Source: QKTW01 sp052161885 (GTDB taxonomy: Bacteria > Bacteroidota > Bacteroidia > Chitinophagales > Chitinophagaceae). From it: a DNA stretch of 64,000 nt. The stretch spans positions 3,968,001 to 4,032,000 of the forward strand of contig CP197396.1 in the NCBI GenBank assembly GCA_052161885.1. The letters run 5' to 3'. Under the pieces are notes generated by a model. It had not been told where the DNA came from. It did not search any database and saw only the letters and a list, made by a program, of their open reading frames with translations. Every line of letters begins with the position of its first letter. Position 1 is the stretch's first letter. Made by a program: the position numbers and the translations under genes. Of this stretch, positions 8,505 to 16,331 are shown piece after piece.

Positions 8505-9284
8505 TTATCCTTCCACAATGCGTATTGTCCAGAAATCGTCGCACAGATTACTGTCTGTGAGGTAGTCGTAAGGCATGGTGAAATAGCCTTTTAATCCCCA
8601 CCCTGTACCCCATGAATTGCGAATGATGAACCAGTTCTTACTGTCATCATATCCTACAGCCATTACTGCATGGCCGCCAACTACCTTTTCCTTCTGAAGA
8701 TTTGGTAGCTGCAAATGGCCGGACTGAGCGACTTTAGCGCTTTCAAAGGAGCCGTATACTGTAAAGCCGAACACGAAAGGAAATCCGTCCGCCAGGCAGC
8801 CTTTAAGCTGAGATACGGTATTGTTCATACGCATGTAGCTCAGCGCCTGGTGCTTTTCCGCTTCAGTATAGCACTTGGCAGCAGGTTTCTTCGTGAATTT
8901 TCCGATATCATATGGCCACATATTTTCCGGGCACACACCACTCTTGTTGATAGATTTAATGCCATCACGTATCTGAGCGCCGGCATCGCTGTTTACAGTA
9001 TGCTCTATAACACGCTCATTGTAGTAGATAAAAAGCCTGGAGGGAACAAAGTCCGAAACGTTTTGCTTCATCTGTTCAAACTGGAATGCAGCGCCAATTG
9101 CGTTGGCCGTGCAGCTGCCCAGCTGCCCCTGGTCGTATACCGGAGGGCATTTTTTTGTCATGTCTACTTTGGTAGGTAATGCTTTCAATACTCTTTGCGG
9201 GGCGCGGTACTGGAAGTCTCTTTTATCCGGCAGATCCGGTACCCAACCCAGCTTACGTACGGGGATAATTGCTGATGGCTCCAT
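8505..9284 (-). CDS. Papain-like C1 family cysteine peptidase
   Basis: A 259-residue protein with all papain catalytic motifs. The oxyanion Gln and nucleophile Cys lie in DQGQLGSCTANA (about residues 51-62), the His in GGHAVMAVGYDD, and the Asn in FIIRNSWGTGWG. There is no signal peptide and no long propeptide: about 45 residues (including LGWVPDLPDKRDF, a conserved lead-in of this bacterial subgroup) precede the active-site Gln. It is therefore probably cytoplasmic, or exported by an unrecognised route. The substrate is unknown. Its 3' end faces the EamA gene, and its promoter side faces the regulatory region at 9.3-9.9 kb. Confidence 0.9.
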   Translation of the reverse strand: MEPSAIIPVRKLGWVPDLPDKRDFQYRAPQRVLKALPTKVDMTKKCPPVYDQGQLGSCTANAIGAAFQFEQMKQNVSDFVPSRLFIYYNERVIEHTVNSDAGAQIRDGIKSINKSGVCPENMWPYDIGKFTKKPAAKCYTEAEKHQALSYMRMNNTVSQLKGCLADGFPFVFGFTVYGSFESAKVAQSGHLQLPNLQKEKVVGGHAVMAVGYDDSKNWFIIRNSWGTGWGLKGYFTMPYDYLTDSNLCDDFWTIRIVEG

Positions 9285-9387
9285 GTGTGATTTAGTTTGT
9301 CATAAAATTAATATGTTTTTTATTATGTAAAAAAATATATTTTATGATAACTGCACTATGATAATATGTGCCGGTTTTAAGAGGGGT

Positions 9388-9560
9388 ATATAAAAAAATA
9401 AAAGCCTCACAGGGAGCGAGGCTTTCAAGGGGATAACCAGGAATGTATTTGGAGAGAATTTCCTGGAGAGAAAGAGCCGAATTTTATTGAGAAAGCATAT
9501 AGTGACTTTTTTAAAACCAATCTTCACATTTTCGGGCCGCTATATCTGGTTGCTTTCTGA
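9388..9560 (-). ncRNA. Candidate small RNA on the minus strand (about 170 nt)
   Basis: No known RNA family is recognised. Reading right to left there is a promoter-like pair: TTG at 9594-9592, a 20-nt spacer, and CATCTTTG at 9571-9564, one base from TAnnTTTG. A predicted 5' end near 9558 coincides with a long stem, in which the plus-strand segments 9490-9502 and 9540-9558 pair as AGAAAGCA/TGCTTTCT plus TATAG/CTATA. A second hairpin follows (CCAGGAA 9437-9443 with TTCCTGG 9460-9466), then a good intrinsic terminator at 9391-9425. No convincing ORF lies on this strand. Promoter, structure and terminator agree, but expression is inferred. Confidence 0.4.
9391..9425 (-). terminator. Minus-strand intrinsic terminator with no gene upstream
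   Basis: The 8-bp stem AAAGCCTC/GAGGCTTT is followed on the minus strand by TATTTTTTTA. The only thing it can terminate is a transcript starting between 9425 and the regulator gene, hence the small-RNA proposal. Confidence 0.75.
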
Positions 9561-9578
9561 ATACAAAGATGATGTATA

Positions 9579-9698
9579 CCCGTTGTTCTTTCAACGGGCG
9601 TTTTACTGATTTTTTTTACGGTTTTTACGAAATAGAATACCGTAAAAACACGGTATTTTTGTATATCTTTGGCATAAAAAGTATGCCATACTTTTTAT
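9579..9698. repeat. Cluster of four inverted repeats upstream of the response regulator
   Basis: The four are CCCGTTG/CAACGGG (9579-9598, 6-nt loop), TTTTTACGG/CCGTAAAAA (9613-9648), ATACCGT/ACGGTAT (9637-9656, followed by T5) and ATAAAAAGTATG/CATACTTTTTAT (9674-9698, 1-nt centre). The second and third share an arm. A perfect -7 box, TATCTTTG (9664-9671), lies between the third and fourth. The first covers the -33 of the proposed small-RNA promoter. They are probably operators or RNA hairpins. Confidence 0.7.
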
Positions 9699-9706
9699 CG
9701 TGACTT

Positions 9707-9736
9707 TTTGTTTGTTGGTTACAATTTATATATTTG
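9707..9736 (+). promoter_or_regulatory. Promoter for the response regulator region
   Basis: TTTG (9707-9710), an 18-nt spacer and TATATTTG (9729-9736) match the Bacteroidota consensus at both boxes with ideal spacing. It would give a leader of about 150 nt before the regulator gene. Confidence 0.65.
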
Positions 9737-9751
9737 ATAGTTAGATCTGTG

Positions 9752-9889
9752 ATGTTGAGTAGAATGAGCTGCAAATGCAGGTTGGAGCAACTGTACAGCC
9801 GGCCCGAAAAGGCAGGTACTGATCAGGGTGGCTGCACGCTGGTTGAAGCGCTGCAGTGGTCATATTTTGAAATAATAACCCTTTTTTAG
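9752..9889 (+). CDS. Possible 45-residue leader or precursor peptide
   Basis: This short ORF opens at ATG 9752, just behind the promoter at 9707-9736, and stops at TAG 9887-9889, three bases before the response regulator start. That spacing would allow translational coupling. The peptide begins MLSRMSCKCRLEQ, has three cysteines (CKC near the N-terminus and GGC mid-chain) and a hydrophobic end (SYFEIITLF). No family is recognised. The 3' neighbourhood includes an E1-like/nitroreductase fusion, a combination known from peptide-modifying pathways, so a precursor role is conceivable. A chance ORF in a leader is equally possible. Confidence 0.3.
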   Translation: MLSRMSCKCRLEQLYSRPEKAGTDQGGCTLVEALQWSYFEIITLF

Positions 9890-9892
9890 ATT

Positions 9893-10552
9893 ATGGATGT
9901 AACGAAATCAATCCGGGTAGCAATTGCGGAAGATATACCTATACTTCGCAGGGGAGTAGTGCAGCTTATCTCCACCTATGAAGGTTTTGCAGTGGAAATT
10001 GAAGCGAGTAACGGCAGGGAATTACTGGAGCGGATTGCTGCTGCGCCCAAACCTGTGGATATATGTCTCCTGGATATAAATATGCCCGAAATGGACGGAC
10101 ATAAGACAATAGAGGTACTTAAAGCCAAATGGCCTGATATAAAAGTACTTGTATTGTCTATGTACGACGATGACTTTAACGTTATCCGTATGCTCAAAAA
10201 TGGTGCAAGCGGTTATATCCTGAAAAACAGTGAGCCGGAAGAACTGAAACGCGCTCTTACAGAAGTATACAACAGAGGGTATTATCACTCTGATCTTGTA
10301 AACGGCCGCTTATTCCAGCTGCTGCACAAGAAAGAAGATGTGAACTCGTCCGAACTGTCTGACAAAGAAGTACAGTTTCTGTCCTATTGCTGCAGCGAGC
10401 TGACATATAAGGAAATAGCTGAAAAAATGAGGCTGAGCCCACGGACAGTAGAAGGGTACAGGGATAATATATGCGAAAAATTGAATGTGAAATCCCGGAC
10501 CGGTCTTGTGATGTATGCCCTTAAAATTGGGGTTGTCCCTTATGCCGATTAA
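9893..10552 (+). CDS. NarL/FixJ-type response regulator
   Basis: 219 residues: a receiver domain (about 7-125) with acidic pocket E13/D14, phospho-acceptor Asp61 in LLDINMPEMDG, a switch Ser/Thr in VLSMYDD and the conserved Lys in GYILKNSEPEEL. A LuxR-type helix-turn-helix follows (about 150-215, LSDKEVQFLSYCCSELTYKEIAEKM then SPRTVEGYRDNI). It is a DNA-binding transcription factor controlled by phosphorylation. No kinase is directly adjacent on this strand, and the likely partners are the kinases at 14.2-17.4 kb. The palindromes just upstream are candidates for its own sites (inference). Confidence 0.93.
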   Translation: MDVTKSIRVAIAEDIPILRRGVVQLISTYEGFAVEIEASNGRELLERIAAAPKPVDICLLDINMPEMDGHKTIEVLKAKWPDIKVLVLSMYDDDFNVIRMLKNGASGYILKNSEPEELKRALTEVYNRGYYHSDLVNGRLFQLLHKKEDVNSSELSDKEVQFLSYCCSELTYKEIAEKMRLSPRTVEGYRDNICEKLNVKSRTGLVMYALKIGVVPYAD

Positions 10553-10575
10553 AAAAGAACCACTAAAAATCAGGA

Positions 10576-11040
10576 TCAGGATAAAAGTTTCTGGCGAAGC
10601 AGGAACTCAAGCTGATCATTTGATATAGCAAGCTTTTCATTCATCTCTTTTTCTTCACGGCGCTTCAGATAAGCCTCATATGCCCTTTGTATAGTAGCAT
10701 CAAGCTCTTCTTCATTCCAGGGCTTGGACAGATAGTGGAATATCTTGCCTTTATTTACTGCATCTATTACGGCATTTATATCCGCATATCCTGTCAGCAG
10801 TATCCGCATTATATCGCTGTGCGTAACCAGTATCGACTCCAGAAATTCTGTTCCTGTCATACCGGGCATACGCTGATCCGTAATAATAACATGCACATCA
10901 TTTTTGTCCAGTAACTTTATCGCTTCGTCTGCACTGATAGCTGTAAGTACGTCATATTTTATGCGAAAAGTTGCCTTAAATGATATAAGGTTATTCATTT
11001 CATCATCAACGTATAAAATCTTGATTTTTTTTTCTGGCAT
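10576..11040 (-). CDS. Stand-alone receiver protein with C-terminal coiled coil
   Basis: 154 residues: a receiver domain with the D12/D13 pocket, Asp55 in VIITDQRMPGMTG, LLTGYAD and the Lys-Pro of YLSKPWNEEEL. A charged helix follows (about 120-154, LKRREEKEMNEKLAISNDQLEFLLRQ) with no output domain. It is closely similar to the receiver part of the hybrid protein at 16332 (IDDEINNLHSF, DQRMPNKTG, KKPWSE), so the two are probably paralogues. It lies opposite its neighbours, convergent with the NarL-type regulator and divergent from the ThiF fusion. It probably shuttles phosphate or binds a protein partner. Confidence 0.88.
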   Translation of the reverse strand: MPEKKIKILYVDDEMNNLISFKATFRIKYDVLTAISADEAIKLLDKNDVHVIITDQRMPGMTGTEFLESILVTHSDIMRILLTGYADINAVIDAVNKGKIFHYLSKPWNEEELDATIQRAYEAYLKRREEKEMNEKLAISNDQLEFLLRQKLLS

Positions 11041-11168
11041 CGAAATAAGTAAATAAAGCTATTTTTGAACAAATCCCTCTTATCACAATATAATAAATAA
11101 ATTCTATTTTTCAAATTAGTAATAGATATAAGCCCTTATTGAATATTTGAATAATAAAAAATTATTAT

Positions 11169-13460
11169 ATGGCAACATTGCAACTTGGCAAAGGTAAAGC
11201 TGATGGCTCAAATCGTTTGTATAAACCGTTATTTTTTAGATTAGATAACATAGAAGATGAAAAACAGTTCAATGAGCTGTTAAATAATGACTGCCTGGTT
11301 CGCGATGAAATAATGCTACAGGTGCGTGAACTCATAAAAGTAAGGAATGTATCCCGTAGAATAAAGGATGAAGAATATGCGGACCTTATTACGCAGCATC
11401 TTGCCGGCAGGAACGCAGATCATTACGGCGTATGGGTATACTATCCCTGGACGCGTACCATGGTGCATCTTCTTGACGAAGCAGAGTTTGTAGAAGTAAG
11501 AACAAGCAGGAACAAGTATAAGATCACAGAAGCCGAGCAGGAAACGCTCCGCCGGAAGAAAGTGGGTATACTTGGCCTGTCTGTAGGACAATCTATAGCA
11601 GTAACCATGGCTATAGAACGGGCCTGCGGAGAACTGCGTCTGGCCGATTTTGATGAAATAGAACTCAGTAATCTGAATCGTATACGCACCGGGGTGCATA
11701 ATCTCGGCATAAATAAATCTGTGATTGCGGCACGCGAAATAGCAGAGATAGATCCGTACCTGGATGTCCGGATATATGAAAATGGCCTGACCGATGATAA
11801 CATGGATGCCTTTTTCACAGAAGGGGGAATACTGGATATATTGATAGAAGAATGTGACAGCCTGGATATGAAGGTCGCCAGCCGCATAAAAGCCCGCTCC
11901 CTGGGTATACCGGTGATCATGGACACCAGCGATCGCGGAATGATAGACGTGGAGCGTTTTGACCTGCAGCCCGAACGACCGTTACTGCATGGACTGGTTG
12001 GAGATCTGGATGTAAGCCAGCTTAAGAATTTAACTCCGGAAGAACGCATTGTGCTGGTGTTGCAGATAGCCGGTTCTGAAAAAGTATCGGTAAGGGGAAA
12101 GGCTTCACTGGTGGAAGTAGGGCAAAGTATAGGCACCTGGCCGCAGCTCGCATCTTCTGTTGTGATGGGCGGCGGTGTGACTACAGATACGGTTCGGCGC
12201 ATCCTGCTGAAGCAATTCAACGAATCCGGCAGGTACTACATGGATCCGGAAGATATTATCAAAGACCGCAAACAACCCGCAGCAGATCCTTATCCGAATC
12301 CTTATGCGCCGCTTACCGAATCTGAGCGCCTGGCTATGATGGAGAAAGTATTGCCCGGGTTAGCTGCAGAAACGCGTGATGAGTTGCCGGACGCCGTGAT
12401 AAAGAAGATTATAGATGCCGCGGTTGCCGCGCCTACTACCGGTAATGATCAGCCCTGGCTATGGGATTATAAAGATGGAGTTCTTTTTCTCTTTCATGAC
12501 AGGATACGTTCCTATTCTTTTGGCGATTATAAATCCGTTGCCTCGTACCTGAGTTTTGGAGCTGCCATAGAGAACCTGAGCCTGGCGGCACGGAAAGAAG
12601 GTTTTAACCTGACGGTAAAAGACTTTACTCCGCAGGATGAACCATTAATTGCACTTGCATACTTTACGAAGTCTGCAGAATCAGAGCATCCTTATCCACA
12701 GCTTTCAGAACAGATTTTTACACGGCATACCAACCGTACAATAATACCCCGGCAGGAGCCTGATATGCAGGTGCTGCAGGAAATCAGAAACATTACAGAA
12801 ACAGTTCCGGGGGCAGAGCTCCGGTGGCTTACAGATATAGAGGACATTAAAAAAATCGGGGGCATTATCGGTGCGTGCGACCGAATGCGTATTCTCAACC
12901 CGCGCGGACACGCAGACTTTGTGCAGAGAGAGATGCGCTGGACCGTACAGGATGCAGAAGAGCGCAGAGATGGGATTGATGTCCGTACCCTGGGTCTCAG
13001 CCCGGGCCAGATGACAGCATTGTCTGTTATTAAAGAAACAGATGTTATTGATGTGCTCCGTGATGTAAAGGGTGGCGGTTTATTTGAGATGGCTACCCGC
13101 ATGTCCGTAGGTACAGCAGCAGCTATCGGGCTTATCACAATGCCGGGTAACGGAATGAATGATTATCTTGCAGGAGGCAGAGCAATGGAACGCATGTGGC
13201 TTGCAGCAGAGGCTATGGGTTGGGCCATTCACCCTGTCATATCGCCGGTCTATTTGTTCAGCCGTATTACTTTAGGCGACGGGGAGTCGCTTTCTGATGA
13301 AGAAATAACTACATTACATAAGCTTCGTAAAGAGTTTCTGGCACTGTGCAATACCGAAGCAAGAGGGGAGATGTTCTTGTTTAAGCTGTTTAAAGCCGAG
13401 AAGAGACCCGAAATATTGTCTATGAGAAGACTGGTAGATAATGTATTGACTATTCATTGA
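11169..13460 (+). CDS. ThiF/E1-like plus nitroreductase-like fusion (Rv1355c-type)
   Basis: A 763-residue two-enzyme fusion. An N-terminal segment (1-120) precedes a ThiF/MoeB/E1-like adenylation domain (about 125-350). This has the nucleotide loop GILGLSVGQSIA and the diagnostic LADFDEIELSNLNR (Asp160/Asp162, SNLNR). No CxxC zinc pairs are visible. After a linker (PYPNPYAPLTESERL) comes an FMN nitroreductase-like domain (about 410-740) with IDAAVAAPTTGNDQPW. This layout resembles the Rv1355c family as I remember it. E1-like and nitroreductase enzymes cooperate in azole-forming peptide pathways, but here the substrate is unknown. It is the first gene of a tight unit, with 3 bp to the acyltransferase gene. 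Confidence 0.85.
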   Translation: MATLQLGKGKADGSNRLYKPLFFRLDNIEDEKQFNELLNNDCLVRDEIMLQVRELIKVRNVSRRIKDEEYADLITQHLAGRNADHYGVWVYYPWTRTMVHLLDEAEFVEVRTSRNKYKITEAEQETLRRKKVGILGLSVGQSIAVTMAIERACGELRLADFDEIELSNLNRIRTGVHNLGINKSVIAAREIAEIDPYLDVRIYENGLTDDNMDAFFTEGGILDILIEECDSLDMKVASRIKARSLGIPVIMDTSDRGMIDVERFDLQPERPLLHGLVGDLDVSQLKNLTPEERIVLVLQIAGSEKVSVRGKASLVEVGQSIGTWPQLASSVVMGGGVTTDTVRRILLKQFNESGRYYMDPEDIIKDRKQPAADPYPNPYAPLTESERLAMMEKVLPGLAAETRDELPDAVIKKIIDAAVAAPTTGNDQPWLWDYKDGVLFLFHDRIRSYSFGDYKSVASYLSFGAAIENLSLAARKEGFNLTVKDFTPQDEPLIALAYFTKSAESEHPYPQLSEQIFTRHTNRTIIPRQEPDMQVLQEIRNITETVPGAELRWLTDIEDIKKIGGIIGACDRMRILNPRGHADFVQREMRWTVQDAEERRDGIDVRTLGLSPGQMTALSVIKETDVIDVLRDVKGGGLFEMATRMSVGTAAAIGLITMPGNGMNDYLAGGRAMERMWLAAEAMGWAIHPVISPVYLFSRITLGDGESLSDEEITTLHKLRKEFLALCNTEARGEMFLFKLFKAEKRPEILSMRRLVDNVLTIH

Positions 13461-13463
13461 CAC

Positions 13464-14159
13464 ATGGAAATTATCATTCGGGCATTCCGGGCTACAGACG
13501 AGCCGGCAAGTTGCCGTCGTTATATAGAAGGCCATCAGAAGGTGCTGGAAGCATATGGCGTAACAAAGATTACGTCTGCCAAGTATGGCTGGCTGGATGA
13601 CCCGCATACATATGTGATCATAGCAGAATCGCCTGATCAGCAGAAGACATATGGAGGCGGGCGGATACAGCTGCATTCTGCAGAACGGCCTATGCCGCTG
13701 GAAAGCGCTATAGCCGTGCTGGATACTCGAATTCACCCTTATCTGGAAAAACTTGGTGACCTGAAAGTCGCTGAGTTTTGCGGCTTATGGAATATGAAAG
13801 AAGTTGCAGGGTATGGTATCGGTTCCATATTTTTAGGCCGTATCGGGGTTGCGATCACTACGCAGATATTGGGCCTGAACAACCTGATGGCTCTTTGTTC
13901 TCCCGCTACCTTGCGCAATTGCCTGAAAGTCGGCTTCCAGATCATCCGCGAGCTGGGTAATAATGGTACACTGTATTATCCCAAAGAAGATCTGATAGCC
14001 ACTCCGCTTATTATTGAGGATCTCCGCGGGCTTCCGCTCGCAAATGAAACGGAACGAAATGCAATCTGGGATTTACGGGACCGCCCCACGCAGCATTCCA
14101 CAGAATCAGGCCCCAAAGGCAATATGACCATCAACTTCGACATAACACTGCCTCAATAG
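13464..14159 (+). CDS. GNAT-fold acyltransferase, FeeM/autoinducer-synthase-like
   Basis: 231 residues. The core (about 85-185) reads KVAEFCGLWNMKEVAGYGIGSIFLGRIGVAI, then LMALCSPATLRNCLKVGFQ. The arrangement resembles GNAT enzymes of the N-acyl amino acid synthase (FeeM) and LuxI-like group, which transfer an acyl chain from acyl-ACP to an amino acid or similar amine. The call is by pattern only. It begins 3 bp after the ThiF fusion and ends 11 bp before the kinase, so the three are surely co-transcribed. A plausible job is acylation of a product or substrate of the fusion enzyme, perhaps a signal read by the following kinase (inference). Confidence 0.6.
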   Translation: MEIIIRAFRATDEPASCRRYIEGHQKVLEAYGVTKITSAKYGWLDDPHTYVIIAESPDQQKTYGGGRIQLHSAERPMPLESAIAVLDTRIHPYLEKLGDLKVAEFCGLWNMKEVAGYGIGSIFLGRIGVAITTQILGLNNLMALCSPATLRNCLKVGFQIIRELGNNGTLYYPKEDLIATPLIIEDLRGLPLANETERNAIWDLRDRPTQHSTESGPKGNMTINFDITLPQ

Positions 14160-14170
14160 ACCAGTACAAT

Positions 14171-16318
14171 ATGAAACGTTTTCTTTACATACTACCTTTC
14201 TTAGCGTGTATTTTATTTTGTTGCCCGCAGCAGACAGCTGCAAAAGAACTGATATTCAATAAGGGAAGAGTGCTGGCCGGCAAATCTCTTGAGATATTGT
14301 TTGATTCTTCCGGGAAAAAAACTGCAGCCGAAGTAATTAAAAGCAATGATTTCACGGCCGTAACGCAAGACGTACCTAACTATAATTTCTGCTCTGCCAC
14401 TATCTGGCTGAAACTTACACTCACTAATGAATCAGGCCTCAGTCCGCTGATGCTGGAGATTGAGGACCCATTGCTGTCGCACGCATGGATATACGAGTAC
14501 GACAGTTCACGATTAAAATTGCTGGCACAGGAAGGGATGGCTTATCCCTTCAAACGCCGTATGTATTATACAGTCGATTTTATTTACGACCTGCCGTTGC
14601 CTGTTCACGCAACAAAAACTTACCTGCTCAGGCTGCAGAGCAGTGAACAGATAATCCTGCCTGTGTTTGTAGGCAGCAAAGAAACCATGATAGAGAGCCT
14701 GCAGCAGCGCGGGCTGATCTATGGGATACACATCGGGATATTGCTCGTAATGATCCTGTACAACATCTTTATTTACCTCTCTGTAAAGGATAGAAGTTAT
14801 CTCTATTATGTTTTTTACATCCTGTTCATAGGCCTTACGCAGACAACGCTTACCGGCTATACATTCCGCTATCTTTTTCCGGACAGCCCGGTTATCTTTA
14901 ATAAGGTTATTATTATTTTCCCGGCACTGGCAGGTGTGAGCGCATTACTGTTCATCAGGAACTTCCTGCACACAGATCTGTACATGCCGCGCGTAAATAA
15001 ACTGCTGTGGATATGGATAGCCGCATATTCTATAGCTGCCATAGTGCGCATAGCGGGGCTGGACGAAATAAGCTCGCGGATAGTGGATATTACAGCGCTT
15101 ACCGCGTCTGCAATGGTTTATTATATTTCCATCACCCTCTCACTGAGGGGAAACCGTTCTGCCAGGTTTTTCCTTGTTGCGTGGACGATGTTTATACTCG
15201 GCCTGTTGCTCTTCGTATTCCGCAATCTCGGCATCCTGCCATACAGCCTGTTTACCAATTATACAATGCATGCGGGAACAGCAATCGAAGTTACATTGCT
15301 TTCTATAGCGCTGGCAGATAAGATCAACATCTTCAGGAAAGAGAAAGAAGCCTCCCAGGCCGATGCGCTACGCATTGCCAAAGAAAATGAACGCATAATC
15401 AAAGATCAGAACATCATGCTCGAGGCGAAAGTGAACGAACGTACCATAGCTTTAAGAAATGCCAACTCTGAGCTGAACAAAACACTGGTGGAACTGAAAG
15501 AAGCACAGACACAGCTGGTAGAATCTGAAAAAATGGCCTCCCTTGGTCAACTCACTGCCGGTATTGCGCATGAAATCAATAACCCGATTAACTTTGTGAC
15601 CTCCAATGTACGCCCGCTGAAGCGTGATGTGGCTATCATCCTGGATGCTATGAACAGGTTTGAAGAGCTGGCACTGGCAGATGTTTCCGGCGAGGAGAAA
15701 CAAAACAGGATTAACCAGCTGAAGGAGGAAATAGAATATGACTACCTGATGGAGGAAATAGATTTTCTGCTGAAAGGTATCAGTGAAGGCTCGGAGCGTA
15801 CTGCAGAAATTGTAAAAGGACTCCGTATCTTCTCAAGGGTAGATGAGGATGACCTGAAAAAAGTGAACCTGCATGAGGGGATAGACTCATCTGTAGTAAT
15901 TGTAAACAGCCTGCTCAACGATAAGATAAAGGTTGAAAAACATTATGGGGAACTTCCTTTAATAGAATGTTACCCCGGTAAATTAAATCAGGTATTTTTG
16001 AATATTATTTCCAATGGTATTCATGCCGTGCACAAGCATTTTAACAACGGGCCCGGCGGTGTTATATCCATTACCACATTACGTGAGGGAGATAATGTAG
16101 TTATAAAGATCAAAGATAACGGTACCGGTATGGACGAGCAGACGGCAAAGAAGATATTTGAGCCCTTCTTCACCACAAAAGAAGTGGGTGAGGGTACCGG
16201 TCTTGGGTTATCAATAGTGTATAATATCATCAGGAAACATAACGGAACGATAGCGGTAAATTCAGTGCCTGGGGAAGGAGCTGAATTTGTAATAACCATC
16301 CCTATTTCCCAAAACTAA
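14171..16318 (+). CDS. 7TMR-DISM sensor histidine kinase
   Basis: 715 residues: a signal peptide (to about 25, ending QQTAAKE), a periplasmic beta-sandwich sensor of the 7TMR-DISMED2 type (about 30-175), seven transmembrane helices (about 180-390), and a coiled coil (KEKEASQADALRI to VESEKMASLGQL). The H-box GIAHEINNPINFV has His467. The N and G boxes of the ATPase are clear (NQVFLNIISNGIHAV, IKDNGTGM, FEPFFTTKEVGEGTGLGLSI). The periplasmic domain of this family is thought to bind carbohydrates or other small ligands. It is encoded 11 bp after the acyltransferase and 13 bp before the receiver-kinase gene, so the signal may be linked to the enzymes next door. Confidence 0.92.
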   Translation: MKRFLYILPFLACILFCCPQQTAAKELIFNKGRVLAGKSLEILFDSSGKKTAAEVIKSNDFTAVTQDVPNYNFCSATIWLKLTLTNESGLSPLMLEIEDPLLSHAWIYEYDSSRLKLLAQEGMAYPFKRRMYYTVDFIYDLPLPVHATKTYLLRLQSSEQIILPVFVGSKETMIESLQQRGLIYGIHIGILLVMILYNIFIYLSVKDRSYLYYVFYILFIGLTQTTLTGYTFRYLFPDSPVIFNKVIIIFPALAGVSALLFIRNFLHTDLYMPRVNKLLWIWIAAYSIAAIVRIAGLDEISSRIVDITALTASAMVYYISITLSLRGNRSARFFLVAWTMFILGLLLFVFRNLGILPYSLFTNYTMHAGTAIEVTLLSIALADKINIFRKEKEASQADALRIAKENERIIKDQNIMLEAKVNERTIALRNANSELNKTLVELKEAQTQLVESEKMASLGQLTAGIAHEINNPINFVTSNVRPLKRDVAIILDAMNRFEELALADVSGEEKQNRINQLKEEIEYDYLMEEIDFLLKGISEGSERTAEIVKGLRIFSRVDEDDLKKVNLHEGIDSSVVIVNSLLNDKIKVEKHYGELPLIECYPGKLNQVFLNIISNGIHAVHKHFNNGPGGVISITTLREGDNVVIKIKDNGTGMDEQTAKKIFEPFFTTKEVGEGTGLGLSIVYNIIRKHNGTIAVNSVPGEGAEFVITIPISQN

Positions 16319-16331
16319 ATGAAGCAGGAGT

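Noticed and set aside
9342..9527. 61-residue minus-strand ORF in the 9.3-9.9 kb gap
   Set aside because: It reads across the terminator hairpin and the stem regions of the proposed small RNA; a composition rich in Leu, Ile and Lys from AT-rich DNA explains it.
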